Source of the DNA: an uncultured Bacteroidales bacterium
GTDB taxonomy: Bacteria > Bacteroidota > Bacteroidia > Bacteroidales > Coprobacteraceae
Assembly: GCA_949297285.1 (NCBI GenBank)
Contig: CASFRL010000120.1
Coordinates: 1-52,538 of the forward strand
DNA: 52,538 nucleotides
Reading direction: 5' to 3'
In this document: piece by piece, positions 8,269-18,200 of the stretch
How the letters are laid out: the number at the start of each line of letters is the position of its first letter
How positions within the stretch are numbered: position 1 is the first letter of the stretch
Position numbers and translations under genes: made by a program
Notes under the pieces: model-generated
What the model was told of the DNA's origin: nothing
Database searches by the model: none
What the model saw: only the letters and a program-made list of their open reading frames with translations

Positions 8269-9339
8269 ATGACAACAAAGAAAGCATCCCGCCAGAGAAA
8301 AAAGACAAAATCCAAATTAAAAAAGAAATGTTTGTATAGTATTGCCGCCCTCGCAGCCCTACTTTTTATCAGTGGCGGTATTCTCCTCAAACAATATATA
8401 TGGGATAACGTTACGGATACTTCATTCTTTATTTATATCGATGAGAACAGTACGCTCGACAGTGTTGCCGATGATCTTCAGCAACATATAAAAAAGAGAG
8501 ATGTCAACAAAATAAAAAGACTTTCCAAGGTCAATGGTTATGTACCATGGAACAAACCCGGAGCATACCGGATCGATCCGGGAATGAGTGCTGCCCGCAT
8601 CTATCGCAAGCTATCGACAGGCAGTCAGACTCCCGTAAAATTTACGTTCAACAATATCCGCACAAAAGAGGAACTTGCCGAGTCTATCGACAAACAGTTG
8701 CAAATGGATAAACAAGATGTTCTCGAACTGCTAAACGATTCGAGTTTCTGTGCCGATATGGGTTTCGACACATACACGATACCGGCTCTTTTTCTACCCG
8801 ACTCATATGAAGTTTATTGGACGATCACACCACGAAAACTGATGGAAAGAATGCGTCGCGAATATGACAGATTCTGGACAGATGACCGCCGGATGCTTGC
8901 AACACAAATCGATATTACCCCAATCGAGGTATCGACTTTGGCCTCTATCGTCGAAGAGGAGACAAAAGTGCCGGAAGAGATGAATATGGTTGCCGGACTG
9001 TATATCAACCGGCTAAAAAAAGGTATGCCGCTACAAGCCGATCCGACGGTAAAATTTGCAATAGGAGATTTCTCGATACGCCGCATCCTTCATGAACATT
9101 TGAGTATCAACTCACCATACAACACATATAAAAATATCGGATTGCCCCCCGGTCCTATCCGTATTCCGTCGAAAGCAGCAATCAAAGCCGTATTGAATTA
9201 CCGCCATCATCCATTTATATATATGTGTGCCAAAGAGGATTTCTCGGGACGACATAATTTTGCAGCAACATACGCCGAACACCAAAACAACGCGGCAAAA
9301 TATCATAAAGCCTTGAACAAACGCAATATATTGAAATAG
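8269..9339 (+). CDS. mltG: Endolytic murein transglycosylase MltG
   Basis: A 356-residue inner-membrane lytic transglycosylase that cuts nascent peptidoglycan strands and ends their growth. The N-terminus is very basic (1-20), followed by one membrane helix (about 22-41). A LysM-like region spans about 50-165. The YceG catalytic domain carries LPDSYEVYW and LASIVEEETKV, where E229 matches the catalytic Glu of E. coli MltG. Further family motifs are LQADPTVKFA and IGLPPGPIRIPS. The length is normal for the family. It stands alone between oppositely or differently regulated genes. Confidence 0.95.
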   Translation: MTTKKASRQRKKTKSKLKKKCLYSIAALAALLFISGGILLKQYIWDNVTDTSFFIYIDENSTLDSVADDLQQHIKKRDVNKIKRLSKVNGYVPWNKPGAYRIDPGMSAARIYRKLSTGSQTPVKFTFNNIRTKEELAESIDKQLQMDKQDVLELLNDSSFCADMGFDTYTIPALFLPDSYEVYWTITPRKLMERMRREYDRFWTDDRRMLATQIDITPIEVSTLASIVEEETKVPEEMNMVAGLYINRLKKGMPLQADPTVKFAIGDFSIRRILHEHLSINSPYNTYKNIGLPPGPIRIPSKAAIKAVLNYRHHPFIYMCAKEDFSGRHNFAATYAEHQNNAAKYHKALNKRNILK

Positions 9340-9463
9340 ATCGTTGTCATTGACTATAATTTATGCCACTGTCAAAATGCGGTATAAAGAAAATTTTTCT
9401 ATAAACAGAAAGAATCCGATAAATATTTCACCATATGGGCGAAAAGTATCAAAAATATAGATT

Positions 9464-10795
9464 ATGAAACGTTGTGTAATTTTCTTTGCAGTCGTTGCCT
9501 CATTTACCTTGTCATGGGTAACGCCAAGTCATGCGTTAAAGAGTAATACCGTACCCGATGTTAATGGTGCAGCATACGAAGCGACAACGTGTACGGCATT
9601 GTCGGAACAGTCATGCAATAAGACGGGAAATGCCGACCGCGACTATTGGGTAGAGACCATGGTACGCATTATACGACCTGTATATGAGAATCTCGCACAT
9701 GGGACGTTGCGCAAGAATATGCCTGTCGAAGTAAACGACGGATCGAACGAGGGCAAACGTGCCGACGTGACCCACCTTGAGGCATTAGGGCGTTCGTTCA
9801 ATGGTATTGCACCGTGGTTGGCATTAGGGCCTGATAACACAGACGAAGGTGATCTACGTGCCGAAATTACAGATCTGGTAGTGCTTGCAATCACCAATGC
9901 TGTCGATCCGGCTTCGCCCGACTATATGCCCTTTGACCGTCCGAACGGACAACCGTTGGTCGATGCAGCCTTTTTTGCCGAAGGGCTGTTGCGATCGAAA
10001 AATGCCGTATGGCCGAGATTGGATAAAATTACACAACAACGCATCGTTGATGAACTGCGTCGCTCACGCCGCATAAAACCGGGAGAAAACAACTGGTTGC
10101 TCTTTTCGGCAATGGTCGAGGCTACTCTGCTCGAACTGACGGGCGAGTGCGAAATAGCCCCTGTGGAGTATGCGATAAAACGACATATGGAATGGTATAA
10201 AGGAGACGGTTGGTATGGTGACGGTCCATCATTCCACCTCGACTATTACAACAGCTATGTTATACAACCCATGCTGCTCGATGTGACGGCTGTTATGAAG
10301 GCCCACGCTGCCGAGTCGGAAGCATACGCCGCTTGCGGTATGTTATATGACAAAGTCGCACGGCGTTTATCACGCTTCGCCGCTCAGCAAGAAATGCTCA
10401 TATCGCCAGAAGGGAGCTATCCGATGTTGGGCCGTTCGAGCGGTTACCGCTACGGAGCGTTTCACGCCTTGTCACAAGCAGCGTTACTCGGATTGTTACC
10501 CGAAAATCTCTCACCGGCGGCCGTACGCTCGGCTCTGACAGCGGTGATCCGTCGCCAGACTGTACCCGAAACATTCGATAAGGAAGGATGGCTTACATTA
10601 GGATTTTGCGGACACCAGCCACAAGTAGCAGAAAACTATGTATCGACGGGAAGTGCATACCTCTGCACGTTTGTGTTCCTACCTCTGGGTCTGCCCGCTG
10701 ATAACGAATTCTGGAAGGCGCCGTCCGAAGCATGGACATCGCAGCGCATATGGAACGGCGAACCTGTCATGCGTGATGCCGCCATCAGCGACTGA
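9464..10795 (+). CDS. Exported DUF2264 protein, probable glycoside hydrolase
   Basis: A 443-residue protein with a Sec signal peptide (MKRCVIFFAVVASFTLSW, cleavage likely after SHA near 24). The rest matches the DUF2264 alpha/alpha-barrel type: DYWVETMVRI near 62, then GRSFNGIAPWLALG, NNWLLFSAMVEA and GDGWYGDGPSFHLDYYNSYVI. As far as I recall, DUF2264 proteins are now placed among glycoside hydrolases (GH154, uronic-acid active); treat that as family knowledge, not proven here. The gene is visibly richer in G+C than its neighbours (39 of 60 bases at 10501-10560), which suggests separate origin. No susCD pair or other polysaccharide genes adjoin it. Confidence 0.82.
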   Translation: MKRCVIFFAVVASFTLSWVTPSHALKSNTVPDVNGAAYEATTCTALSEQSCNKTGNADRDYWVETMVRIIRPVYENLAHGTLRKNMPVEVNDGSNEGKRADVTHLEALGRSFNGIAPWLALGPDNTDEGDLRAEITDLVVLAITNAVDPASPDYMPFDRPNGQPLVDAAFFAEGLLRSKNAVWPRLDKITQQRIVDELRRSRRIKPGENNWLLFSAMVEATLLELTGECEIAPVEYAIKRHMEWYKGDGWYGDGPSFHLDYYNSYVIQPMLLDVTAVMKAHAAESEAYAACGMLYDKVARRLSRFAAQQEMLISPEGSYPMLGRSSGYRYGAFHALSQAALLGLLPENLSPAAVRSALTAVIRRQTVPETFDKEGWLTLGFCGHQPQVAENYVSTGSAYLCTFVFLPLGLPADNEFWKAPSEAWTSQRIWNGEPVMRDAAISD

Positions 10796-10907
10796 TCAGG
10801 TGATCGCCTGTGCCACAAAAGCCGGAGTTATATGTCGTACAAAAATTTGCTGTTTTCGTTTTGGAGCGATACTTTCAAGGCTTTAGGATAAGAGAGAATA
10901 CAATTCG

Positions 10908-10960
10908 GCAAAGTCAAATTCGAAAATCTTGCTTTCATTTGACTTTGCTCTCACTTTTTT
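10908..10960 (+). terminator. Inverted repeat followed by T-run, after the DUF2264 gene
   Basis: GCAAAGTCAAAT (10908-10919) and ATTTGACTTTGC (10937-10948) are perfect 12-base complements; inside the loop GAAA and TTTC can pair further. The right arm is followed by TCTCACTTTTTT. This suits a terminator for the DUF2264 gene. The right arm also contains the -33 box of the iorA promoter, so it could instead be an operator. Confidence 0.6.
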
Positions 10961-10969
10961 ATATATTTG
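10938..10969 (+). promoter_or_regulatory. Bacteroidota-type promoter for iorAB
   Basis: TTTG at 10938-10941, a 20-nt spacer, then TATATTTG at 10962-10969, matching the -33/-7 consensus and spacing. The start codon of iorA lies 105 bp downstream, leaving a leader of about 100 nt with no riboswitch I recognise. Confidence 0.65.
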
Positions 10970-11074
10970 CACATAAATTATAACAAAAAGAATCGGAACA
11001 TAATTATCAGATATCTTTTTGAAAGAGAAACATTACATATTTTACAAGTCTAATAACCGTCAAAATATAACAGA

Positions 11075-12664
11075 ATGAATAAACATCTATTTTTAGGAGA
11101 CGAGGCCATCGCTCAAGGGGCTCTCGATGCCGGACTATCAGGAGTTTATGCCTATCCCGGCACACCGTCCACTGAAATAACAGAGTATATACAGACTTCT
11201 CGGGAAGCAAAAGAAAATACGATACATACCCGTTGGTGTACGAACGAAAAAACAGCTATGGAGGCAGCTTTAGGTATGTCTTATATAGGGAAACGGGCTT
11301 TGGTATGTATGAAACATGTCGGTATGAACGTTGCTGCCGATGCCTTTATCAATGCCGGAATGACCGGTGTCAACGGGGGACTTATCGTCGTAGCGGCAGA
11401 TGATCCGTCGATGCACTCTTCCCAAAACGAACAAGATTCTCGATTTTATGGGAATTTTGCATTTATCCCGATGTTTGAGCCCTCTAACCAACAAGAGGCA
11501 TACGACATGGTGGCAGCAGGATTCGATTTTTCCGAAAAGTTCAGAATTCCTGTATTGTTACGCATTACTACCCGATTGGCACATTCCCGCGCCGGCGTAA
11601 CAACGACACAAGAGACGAAATCTCAAAACGAAATTTCTTTTCCTGACAACACCGGACAATTTATTTTGCTACCGGCAAATGCCAAACGCCGTTTCAAGAC
11701 ATTGTTAAACGAACAAAAAGATTTTACAGAGGCTTCGGACAATTCTCCTTACAACCGCTATATCGACGGGCCCAACAAAAAAATGGGTATTATTGCGTGC
11801 GGCATAGCCTACAATTATTTAATGGAAAACTACCCCAACGGTTGCGATTATCCGGTTGTCAAATTATCACAATATCCACTACCGCTGAAAATGTTACAAA
11901 AACTATTCGACTCTTGCGATGAGATATTGGTATTGGAAGAAGGATATGCTTTTGTCGAAGAAAAAATAAAAGGTATCGTTCCGGCTAAAACAATAAAAGG
12001 AAAACTGGACGGAACATTGGAACGTGACGGAGAACTAAACCCCGATCGCATAGCCAAAGTTTTAGGATTGAAATCGGGATCGGCATTTGAAATGCCCAGT
12101 ATCGTGGCCATGCGTCCTCCTGCCCTTTGTCAAGGATGTGGACACCGCGATATGTACGAAGCGCTCAACAATGTTGTGGGAACGTATAAAAATGCTCGGG
12201 TATTCAGTGATATCGGATGCTATACATTGGGAGCCCTTCCACCTTTCAGAGCTATACATTCTTGTGTGGATATGGGAGCCTCGATTACTATGGCCAAAGG
12301 GGCATCTGACGGAGGTTTATTCCCGGCTATTGCAGTAATCGGAGACTCGACATTCACACACTCGGGTATTACGGGATTGCTCGATTGCGTAAACGAGAAT
12401 GCAAATGTCACAATCGTAATCTCCGATAATGAGACGACAGCAATGACAGGAGGACAAGACTCTGCCGGAACAGGGAAAATCGAAGCTATATGCCGTGGTG
12501 TCGGCGTTGCGCCGGAACATATACGGGTACTCACTCCGTTGAAAAAAAATATGGAAGAAATGGAGCGTGCCATTCGGGAAGAAATAGAATATAACGGTGT
12601 TTCGGTGTTGATCCCCCGTCGGGAATGTATCCAGACTTTAAGTAGAAAAAAACGTCAAAAATAA
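11075..12664 (+). CDS. iorA: Indolepyruvate ferredoxin oxidoreductase alpha subunit, lacking ferredoxin tail
   Basis: The thiamine-diphosphate subunit that oxidatively decarboxylates aryl-pyruvates from aromatic amino acids to aryl-acetyl-CoA, reducing ferredoxin. Visible are the N-terminal pyrimidine-binding region (GDEAIAQGALDAGLSGVYAY), EKTAMEAALG, and the TPP/Mg site (GDSTFTHSGITGLLD, then NETTAMTGGQD) after CQGCGHRD. Classical archaeal IorA is longer and ends in two 4Fe-4S motifs; this one is 529 residues and stops at RRECIQTLSRKKRQK, so the ferredoxin tail is missing. iorB follows after 12 bp. An alternative paralogous substrate cannot be excluded. Confidence 0.9.
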   Translation: MNKHLFLGDEAIAQGALDAGLSGVYAYPGTPSTEITEYIQTSREAKENTIHTRWCTNEKTAMEAALGMSYIGKRALVCMKHVGMNVAADAFINAGMTGVNGGLIVVAADDPSMHSSQNEQDSRFYGNFAFIPMFEPSNQQEAYDMVAAGFDFSEKFRIPVLLRITTRLAHSRAGVTTTQETKSQNEISFPDNTGQFILLPANAKRRFKTLLNEQKDFTEASDNSPYNRYIDGPNKKMGIIACGIAYNYLMENYPNGCDYPVVKLSQYPLPLKMLQKLFDSCDEILVLEEGYAFVEEKIKGIVPAKTIKGKLDGTLERDGELNPDRIAKVLGLKSGSAFEMPSIVAMRPPALCQGCGHRDMYEALNNVVGTYKNARVFSDIGCYTLGALPPFRAIHSCVDMGASITMAKGASDGGLFPAIAVIGDSTFTHSGITGLLDCVNENANVTIVISDNETTAMTGGQDSAGTGKIEAICRGVGVAPEHIRVLTPLKKNMEEMERAIREEIEYNGVSVLIPRRECIQTLSRKKRQK

Positions 12665-12676
12665 AATTCGACAATC

Positions 12677-13258
12677 ATGAAAACAGATATAATTCTTTCA
12701 GGTGTAGGCGGTCAGGGAATCCTCTCTATTGCGGCAGTAATCGGAGAAGCAGCCATACACAACGGACTATATATGAAACAGGCTGAAGTTCACGGAATGA
12801 GCCAACGAGGAGGCGATGTACAATCAAATCTGCGTATTTCCGATAAACCTATTGCTTCAGACCTTATTCCCTTGGGAAAAGCGGACCTGATTATTTCGCT
12901 CGAACCGATGGAGGCCTTGCGTTATCTTCCTTATCTCGCTAAAGATGGCTGGATCGTGTCTAATTCTACACCATTTATCAACATTCCGAATTATCCGGAT
13001 CCGGAAAGTATCTTAAACGAGATCAATAAAATGCCCCATAAGATTCTTTTGGATGTAGATGCAATCGCAAAAGAAAGCGGATCACCCCGAACTGCAAATA
13101 TTGTCATGTTAGGAGCAGCTTCGCCGTTCTTAGGCATTCCTTATGAACAAATAGAGGCCGGAATACGAGATATATTCGGACGGAAAGGGGAAGCCATCGT
13201 AGAAATGAACCTCAAAGCGTTGGCTGCCGGTAGAAAAGTAGCAGACCAATTGAAATAA
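12677..13258 (+). CDS. iorB: Indolepyruvate ferredoxin oxidoreductase beta subunit
   Basis: A 193-residue pyruvate/ketoisovalerate oxidoreductase gamma-type domain. It starts with the nucleotide-binding-like GVGGQGILSIAAVIGEA and contains AEVHGMSQRGGDVQSNLRI, the hallmark of IorB. It pairs with IorA, 12 bp upstream, to form the cytoplasmic enzyme. A hairpin terminator follows directly, so iorAB looks like a two-gene unit. Confidence 0.94.
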   Translation: MKTDIILSGVGGQGILSIAAVIGEAAIHNGLYMKQAEVHGMSQRGGDVQSNLRISDKPIASDLIPLGKADLIISLEPMEALRYLPYLAKDGWIVSNSTPFINIPNYPDPESILNEINKMPHKILLDVDAIAKESGSPRTANIVMLGAASPFLGIPYEQIEAGIRDIFGRKGEAIVEMNLKALAAGRKVADQLK

Positions 13259-13274
13259 ACGGTAAACTTAAAAA

Positions 13275-13320
13275 AAAAGCGTGTTTGTTCTTTTTACTCC
13301 GAACAGACACGCTTTTAATT
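13275..13320 (+). terminator. Rho-independent terminator of iorAB
   Basis: AAAAGCGTGTTTGTTC (13275-13290) pairs with GAACAGACACGCTTTT (13301-13316), with one G-U pair and a 10-nt loop; AATTTT follows. It sits 16 bp after the iorB stop. The A/T flanks would let it work on both strands. Confidence 0.85.
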
Positions 13321-13374
13321 TTACGCACTGAAATACAAATCGTATATTTACCGATAAAAACAACAACGCTTCAA

Positions 13375-14058
13375 ATGACAATAGGAATTATAGTAGCCAT
13401 GTCTTCAGAACTGGCTTGTGTAAAGGACCTGCTTGACGATTGCCGGGAAGAACAGAACGAAAATGCCATCTTCTATATCGGGAACCGGGGACAACATACC
13501 TTGATTCTGACACAAAGCGGAATCGGAAAAGTTTGCTCTGCCATAAGGACGCAAAGCATGATACACTGTTACCGGCCAGACTGCATATTAAATACGGGTG
13601 TTGCCGGCGGTATCGACGCATCGACCCGGGTCTATGACATCATTGCCGGAAAAGAGATCGTTTACCACGATGTATGGTGTGGAGAAGGAAACGAACCGGG
13701 ACAGATTCAAGGTCTCCCGCCCCGATTTTATTCAGATCCTGATCTCCTAAAAAAAGCCATATCGTTGACAACTTCGGATCGAATATACAGCGGCCTTATT
13801 TGCAGCGGTGACCGATTTATTACCAACCGAGAAGAACAGAACAAAATAAAAGCTGTTTTCCCCGAAGGGCTTGCCGTAGACATGGAGTCGGCCTCTATCG
13901 CCCAGGTCTGCTATATGAATCAAATACCGTTTTTGAGTTTCCGTATCATCAGCGATACACCCGCAGCAGAAAACCATTCGGCTCAATATAAACGTTTTTG
14001 GAAAGACTTCCCCCAAAAATCGTTCGAAATAATAAAAAAACTAATCGACACATTATAA
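13375..14058 (+). CDS. mtnN: 5'-methylthioadenosine/S-adenosylhomocysteine nucleosidase
   Basis: A 227-residue hydrolase that removes adenine from MTA and SAH, feeding S-ribosylhomocysteine to LuxS. Family motifs are MTIGIIVAMSSE at the start, TGVAGG, and LAVDMESASIAQVC with the catalytic Glu; the catalytic Asp lies in IISDTPA. The frame is open back to 13285, but that start lies inside the iorAB terminator and adds residues unlike the family, so the ATG at 13375 is preferred. luxS begins 7 bp after the stop, so the two steps of the activated methyl cycle are encoded together. Confidence 0.95.
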   Translation: MTIGIIVAMSSELACVKDLLDDCREEQNENAIFYIGNRGQHTLILTQSGIGKVCSAIRTQSMIHCYRPDCILNTGVAGGIDASTRVYDIIAGKEIVYHDVWCGEGNEPGQIQGLPPRFYSDPDLLKKAISLTTSDRIYSGLICSGDRFITNREEQNKIKAVFPEGLAVDMESASIAQVCYMNQIPFLSFRIISDTPAAENHSAQYKRFWKDFPQKSFEIIKKLIDTL

Positions 14059-14065
14059 AGACAGT

Positions 14066-14551
14066 ATGAAAAAAATACCGAGTTTTACAATAGACCATAT
14101 TCATTTGTTACGAGGCATTTATGTCTCACGAAAAGATTACATAGGTGATCATGTAATAACCACATTCGACATACGGATGAAAGAACCTAACCGGGAACCG
14201 GCTCTTGGATATGGAGCATTGCACACCATAGAGCATCTGGCTGCCACTTATTTAAGAAATCATGAAATATGGGGCGATAAGATTGTATTTTGGGGACCTA
14301 TGGGTTGCTGCACTGGAAACTACTTTCTGGTACAAGGAGACTTAAAATCGGAAGATATCGTTGAATTGATGCGTGAAACATTCCGATTTATACGTGACTT
14401 TCAAGGAGAAGTACCGGGTGCTGCTCCTCAAGATTGTGGAAACTACTTGCTACATGATCTTCCTATGGCAAAATACGAAGCCGAAAAATATTTAAGAGAA
14501 GTGCTTGATGTAATTGAAGAAAAGAACCTTGTGTATCCCAGCATAAGTTAA
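14066..14551 (+). CDS. luxS: S-ribosylhomocysteine lyase LuxS
   Basis: A 161-residue zinc/iron enzyme that splits S-ribosylhomocysteine into homocysteine and DPD, the precursor of autoinducer-2. The metal motif HTIEH and the third ligand Cys in GAAPQDCGNY are present, as is the active-site Cys region GPMGCCTG. The length is standard. It is coupled to mtnN upstream. Whether AI-2 signalling or only methyl-cycle detoxification matters here cannot be judged. Confidence 0.97.
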   Translation: MKKIPSFTIDHIHLLRGIYVSRKDYIGDHVITTFDIRMKEPNREPALGYGALHTIEHLAATYLRNHEIWGDKIVFWGPMGCCTGNYFLVQGDLKSEDIVELMRETFRFIRDFQGEVPGAAPQDCGNYLLHDLPMAKYEAEKYLREVLDVIEEKNLVYPSIS

Positions 14552-14653
14552 AGGACGCTAATACATCACCCTTACATCGCGTACATAAACTTTGCTGAAA
14601 GATTCTCATGTACCATAGAACCAAAATAAAGAGAAACTCTTTGATAAAAGCAA

Positions 14654-14686
14654 GAAAAGGCTGGAGATTCCAGCCTTTTCTTCATT
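14654..14686 (+). terminator. Rho-independent terminator after luxS
   Basis: GAAAAGGCTGG (14654-14664) pairs perfectly with CCAGCCTTTTC (14670-14680), loop of 5 nt, followed by TTCATT. It lies about 100 bp after the luxS stop. The rest of 14552-14846 holds no gene I can see. Confidence 0.75.
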
Positions 14687-14846
14687 ATTTAATTATTTAT
14701 TTAAATTATATGAGATAATTTGGAAATACTAACTCTTACCCTCTTAGTTTTCCAAAAGCCTTTTGTAAAATCAAAAATATAAACGAATATTCTATTTAAA
14801 CACATTTATCCTCTACAAAATTTGACATTCCTAATGTCCAAAAGAA

Positions 14847-15110
14847 TTAAAAACTGCTATCATATTCATCATACTCCTCTTTATTTGGATATATACTATC
14901 CCATATAGAATCATCTCGTTCCATATATTCTTGATAAAATACTCCAAAACCTTTTTTCTCGGAACAACCCATCGCTGCACACCATTCTTCATATGTTTTC
15001 TTCAGCTCCTCATCCTCCTCCATCATCAATTTCAATTCATCAAAAGCAGCCTCCTGTTCACGATACTTTTTTATCAAACTTTCAAATAATTCTTCAATAT
15101 CTCCATCCAT
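14847..15110 (-). CDS. Small acidic protein, unknown
   Basis: An 87-residue protein, strongly acidic and predicted largely helical (a run of E/K-rich heptads at about 5-50, for example EELFESLIKKYREQE), ending in a Tyr/Asp/Glu-rich tail. It has no signal peptide or membrane helix, and I recognise no family. The codon pattern and the absence of a competing opposite-strand frame favour a real gene. It lies 107 bp past the stop of the GH2-GH43 gene and could be read from that message or on its own. Confidence 0.65.
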   Translation of the reverse strand: MDGDIEELFESLIKKYREQEAAFDELKLMMEEDEELKKTYEEWCAAMGCSEKKGFGVFYQEYMERDDSIWDSIYPNKEEYDEYDSSF

Positions 15111-15217
15111 AATACAAAAATTTAAACAATTTTCAAGTTCATAACTGTATCATAAGATCTTCAAATATCACGGCCCTTTCATTAAAAAACAACATTTATA
15201 TCTTAATTGTTTCGTTT

Positions 15218-18200
15218 TTATTTATAATAATTTAAAAGTTTTTCTAATTCTGCAGAAGAAATAATTTCTACACTACCATGTTTCACATCCGTAGGATTTT
15301 GTATGTCTGCATCCGGGATGGGATACCATTTGTTTTGCGACGGATCTGTACATCCGGTATAGCTCACTCCCCGATCGCCATTAAACTTATCGAAATAGAG
15401 AAACCAGCCTTTGCCTCCAATGGCCGGAAATACTTCCGGACCTTCAACTTCTATGTAACGTGAAGGCAATAATGGTACAGAACCTACAAAGCGCTGTACA
15501 CGTGGATCGAGACTCTTCGACGTAGCACAACGGATAGTCTTCTCTCCATTCCGTTCATCCTTATAGTAAGCGTAATACGTATCTCCGTCTTTCAGAATGG
15601 TCATGTCAATAGCTGTAAAACCCGGATCGAAATAAACTGCCGGAGTAGAGAATGTGAGCCAATCTTTCGTAGTACAATAATGATGCACCTGTCTATTGCC
15701 AATACGGGAGGACCAATAAAGATAAAACGTGCCGGTCTGTTCATCATAGGTAAATTCTGGCGCCCAAGCATTAGGTGATACTGGACCGCCCTTGTGACCA
15801 TCCATCAACATGATTTTCCCGTCATCAGGATGAGAGCCTCCATTAGCAGCTGTCCAATGTATCAAGTCATTTGATTCCCAGTGGAATAGCGCAGGATGAT
15901 CCCATCCCCATGTGTGTACAAGATGATATTTGGTCTCTCCATTGTGCGTGACACGACGTATGTATGGGTCACGTAAACAAATCTCATCATCGTAAGCATT
16001 GAAAACGGGGCGACTTCCGTTAATATCTGTCCATTTTTTCCCGTCGTAGCTATAAGCATAGAATAAATGTTGTGCGCTGGCCTTAAAATAGGACATGAGG
16101 TATACGCTATCCGTAGCTTTAACTTCTGGCATAAGCTGACGTTGAGGCAGGATTTCCACACGGTATTGTTCTACGGGAATATATTCCTTATAGCGTAACC
16201 CAGCATCTATGTATTGACCTCCAGAACCTTGGTGTGCATGAATAGCTATGACATTACGGCTATTGGGTTTCAGCGTAGCAAGAGCCTCCCGGGCAATAGG
16301 CTGTATGATATAACGTGTAGTCCAGCCTTTAACTTCATAGGCTTTAATTCCGTTTATATACACTTCACAATCATCATCTTGATAAATCCAGAGTTGTAAG
16401 GATTCAATCTGTTTCGGCGTCAGGTTGCCGATATCAAAATGGCGACGAATATAGATGTCAGAAGTATTCCAAGTACTGCGCATAAATGTGTTAGGGGCAT
16501 CTCCACTACCAAATCCGGCTTTCCCTTTTTTCCAGGAACTGTCATCAAAGTCTCGTGTATACCAATTAGCTGAAGGGGTGTCTGTCGTGTAACTCCATTC
16601 TTCATTATCCGAGGTATCAGCAGCATCAAGAACAATAATCTGACGGGAACGGTTGTGTATGGTTCGTAAGATCTCTTCTCTTACAGAAGCCCGTTCTGAA
16701 GGAGCTATTTTGAAAACTTTACGGTCATAGGTAAGTAGCCCGTTCAGTTCTTGTTCCACATCAGATACCTGAGTATATACAGAAGCCCATAACCCTTGTG
16801 CTTGTAATCCTTGCAAAACAGAAGTGTAGGAGTTGAAGCGCTCAGCCAAGGCCTTGCTGTCCGGGACAGAAGTATATTCCATGTCACTGCCTTTCCACAA
16901 GTGATTTTTCACTTTTAGCGTAATTCCGCCATATTCACCACAGACAGCCACGCGTTCATTGAGGGGGTTAGCCTGGAGTGATGGCACAGGATAGCTATGC
17001 TGGTCGATAATGTCACCCACTTCAAAATCTACCCATCCGCTGGCAGCATTGATAAGACGCGTATTGTCGGCCTGCCGGATAGTCTCCACACCACGCCGAG
17101 TATGCAAGTCATTACCCGAAGCATCTTGTCCACAGCCTTCATTATAGGCTACCCATACTACAATGCTCGGATGCTTCTTAAGTGAGTTGACAATACGCTT
17201 GCATTCTTCGTAGAAATTCTCCTGAATAGTCTTTTTATCTCCCAAAATTCCTTTGTCTCCACCACTGGGCATATCTTGCCATACCAGCATACCCATTTTA
17301 TCACAATGATAATACCAACGTGCAGGCTCTACCTTAAGATGCTTACGGATCATGTTCATCCCTAATGATTTGATCACTTCTATATCGTAGCGCATGCCTT
17401 CGTCTGATGGAGGAGTCAGCAAACCGTCGGGCCACCAGCCTTGGTCAAGAACACCGAATTGATACAGTGGCATATTGTTCAACATAAGGCAAGGATGTCC
17501 GTCCACCATACCTCTACTAATTTTACGCATACCGAAATAACCTTTTATGCGGTCGGTCTGTATGCCATCGGCATTGTACAAAAGGATTTCCATGTCGTAA
17601 AGATGCGGTGAATCAGGTGACCATAATTTAGCTTCGGGAATGCGGATAGTATGGTCCTGAGTGATATTCACTCCCGCAAGTTGTGCTACTGTTTTACGTC
17701 CGTCTTTAATGAGAATGCTAACTGTGGCTGCCGGATCAGTAGCTGATACTTTCACAGATACAGTTCCCTTATCGATATCAGATGTAACCAGATAATCCTC
17801 TATATGGAGCGGAGATACCGGTTCTATCCATACCGTCTGCCAAATACCACTTACGGGAGTATAAGTGCACCCACCGGGCTTGATCGTTTGTTTACCGATA
17901 GGTTGACCACCTAAATTGGTCGGATCTGTTACACATACTTGTATTTCTTGTTCTCCTTCAGGCTTAAGCCATCGGGTAATATCCAAGGAAAATGGGTCGT
18001 TACCACCACTGTGACTTCCGGCCTTTTGGCCATTGATATATACAACACATTTCCAGTCTACTGCTCCGAAATGAAGCAAGATATTCTTACTTTTGTATGA
18101 TTTGGGAAGTGTAAATGTACGTCGATATATAAAAGTAGAGTGTGTGTTCTCCATAAAGTTGGTATCCATGATACCAGACAAAGCCGATTCTACGGGATAA

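Noticed and set aside
8269..10795. mltG and DUF2264 as one operon
   Set aside because: The 124-bp gap, the shift in base composition and the unrelated roles argue against it.
12317..12573. Antisense frames over iorA
   Set aside because: They mirror the conserved thiamine-binding segment and have no independent support.
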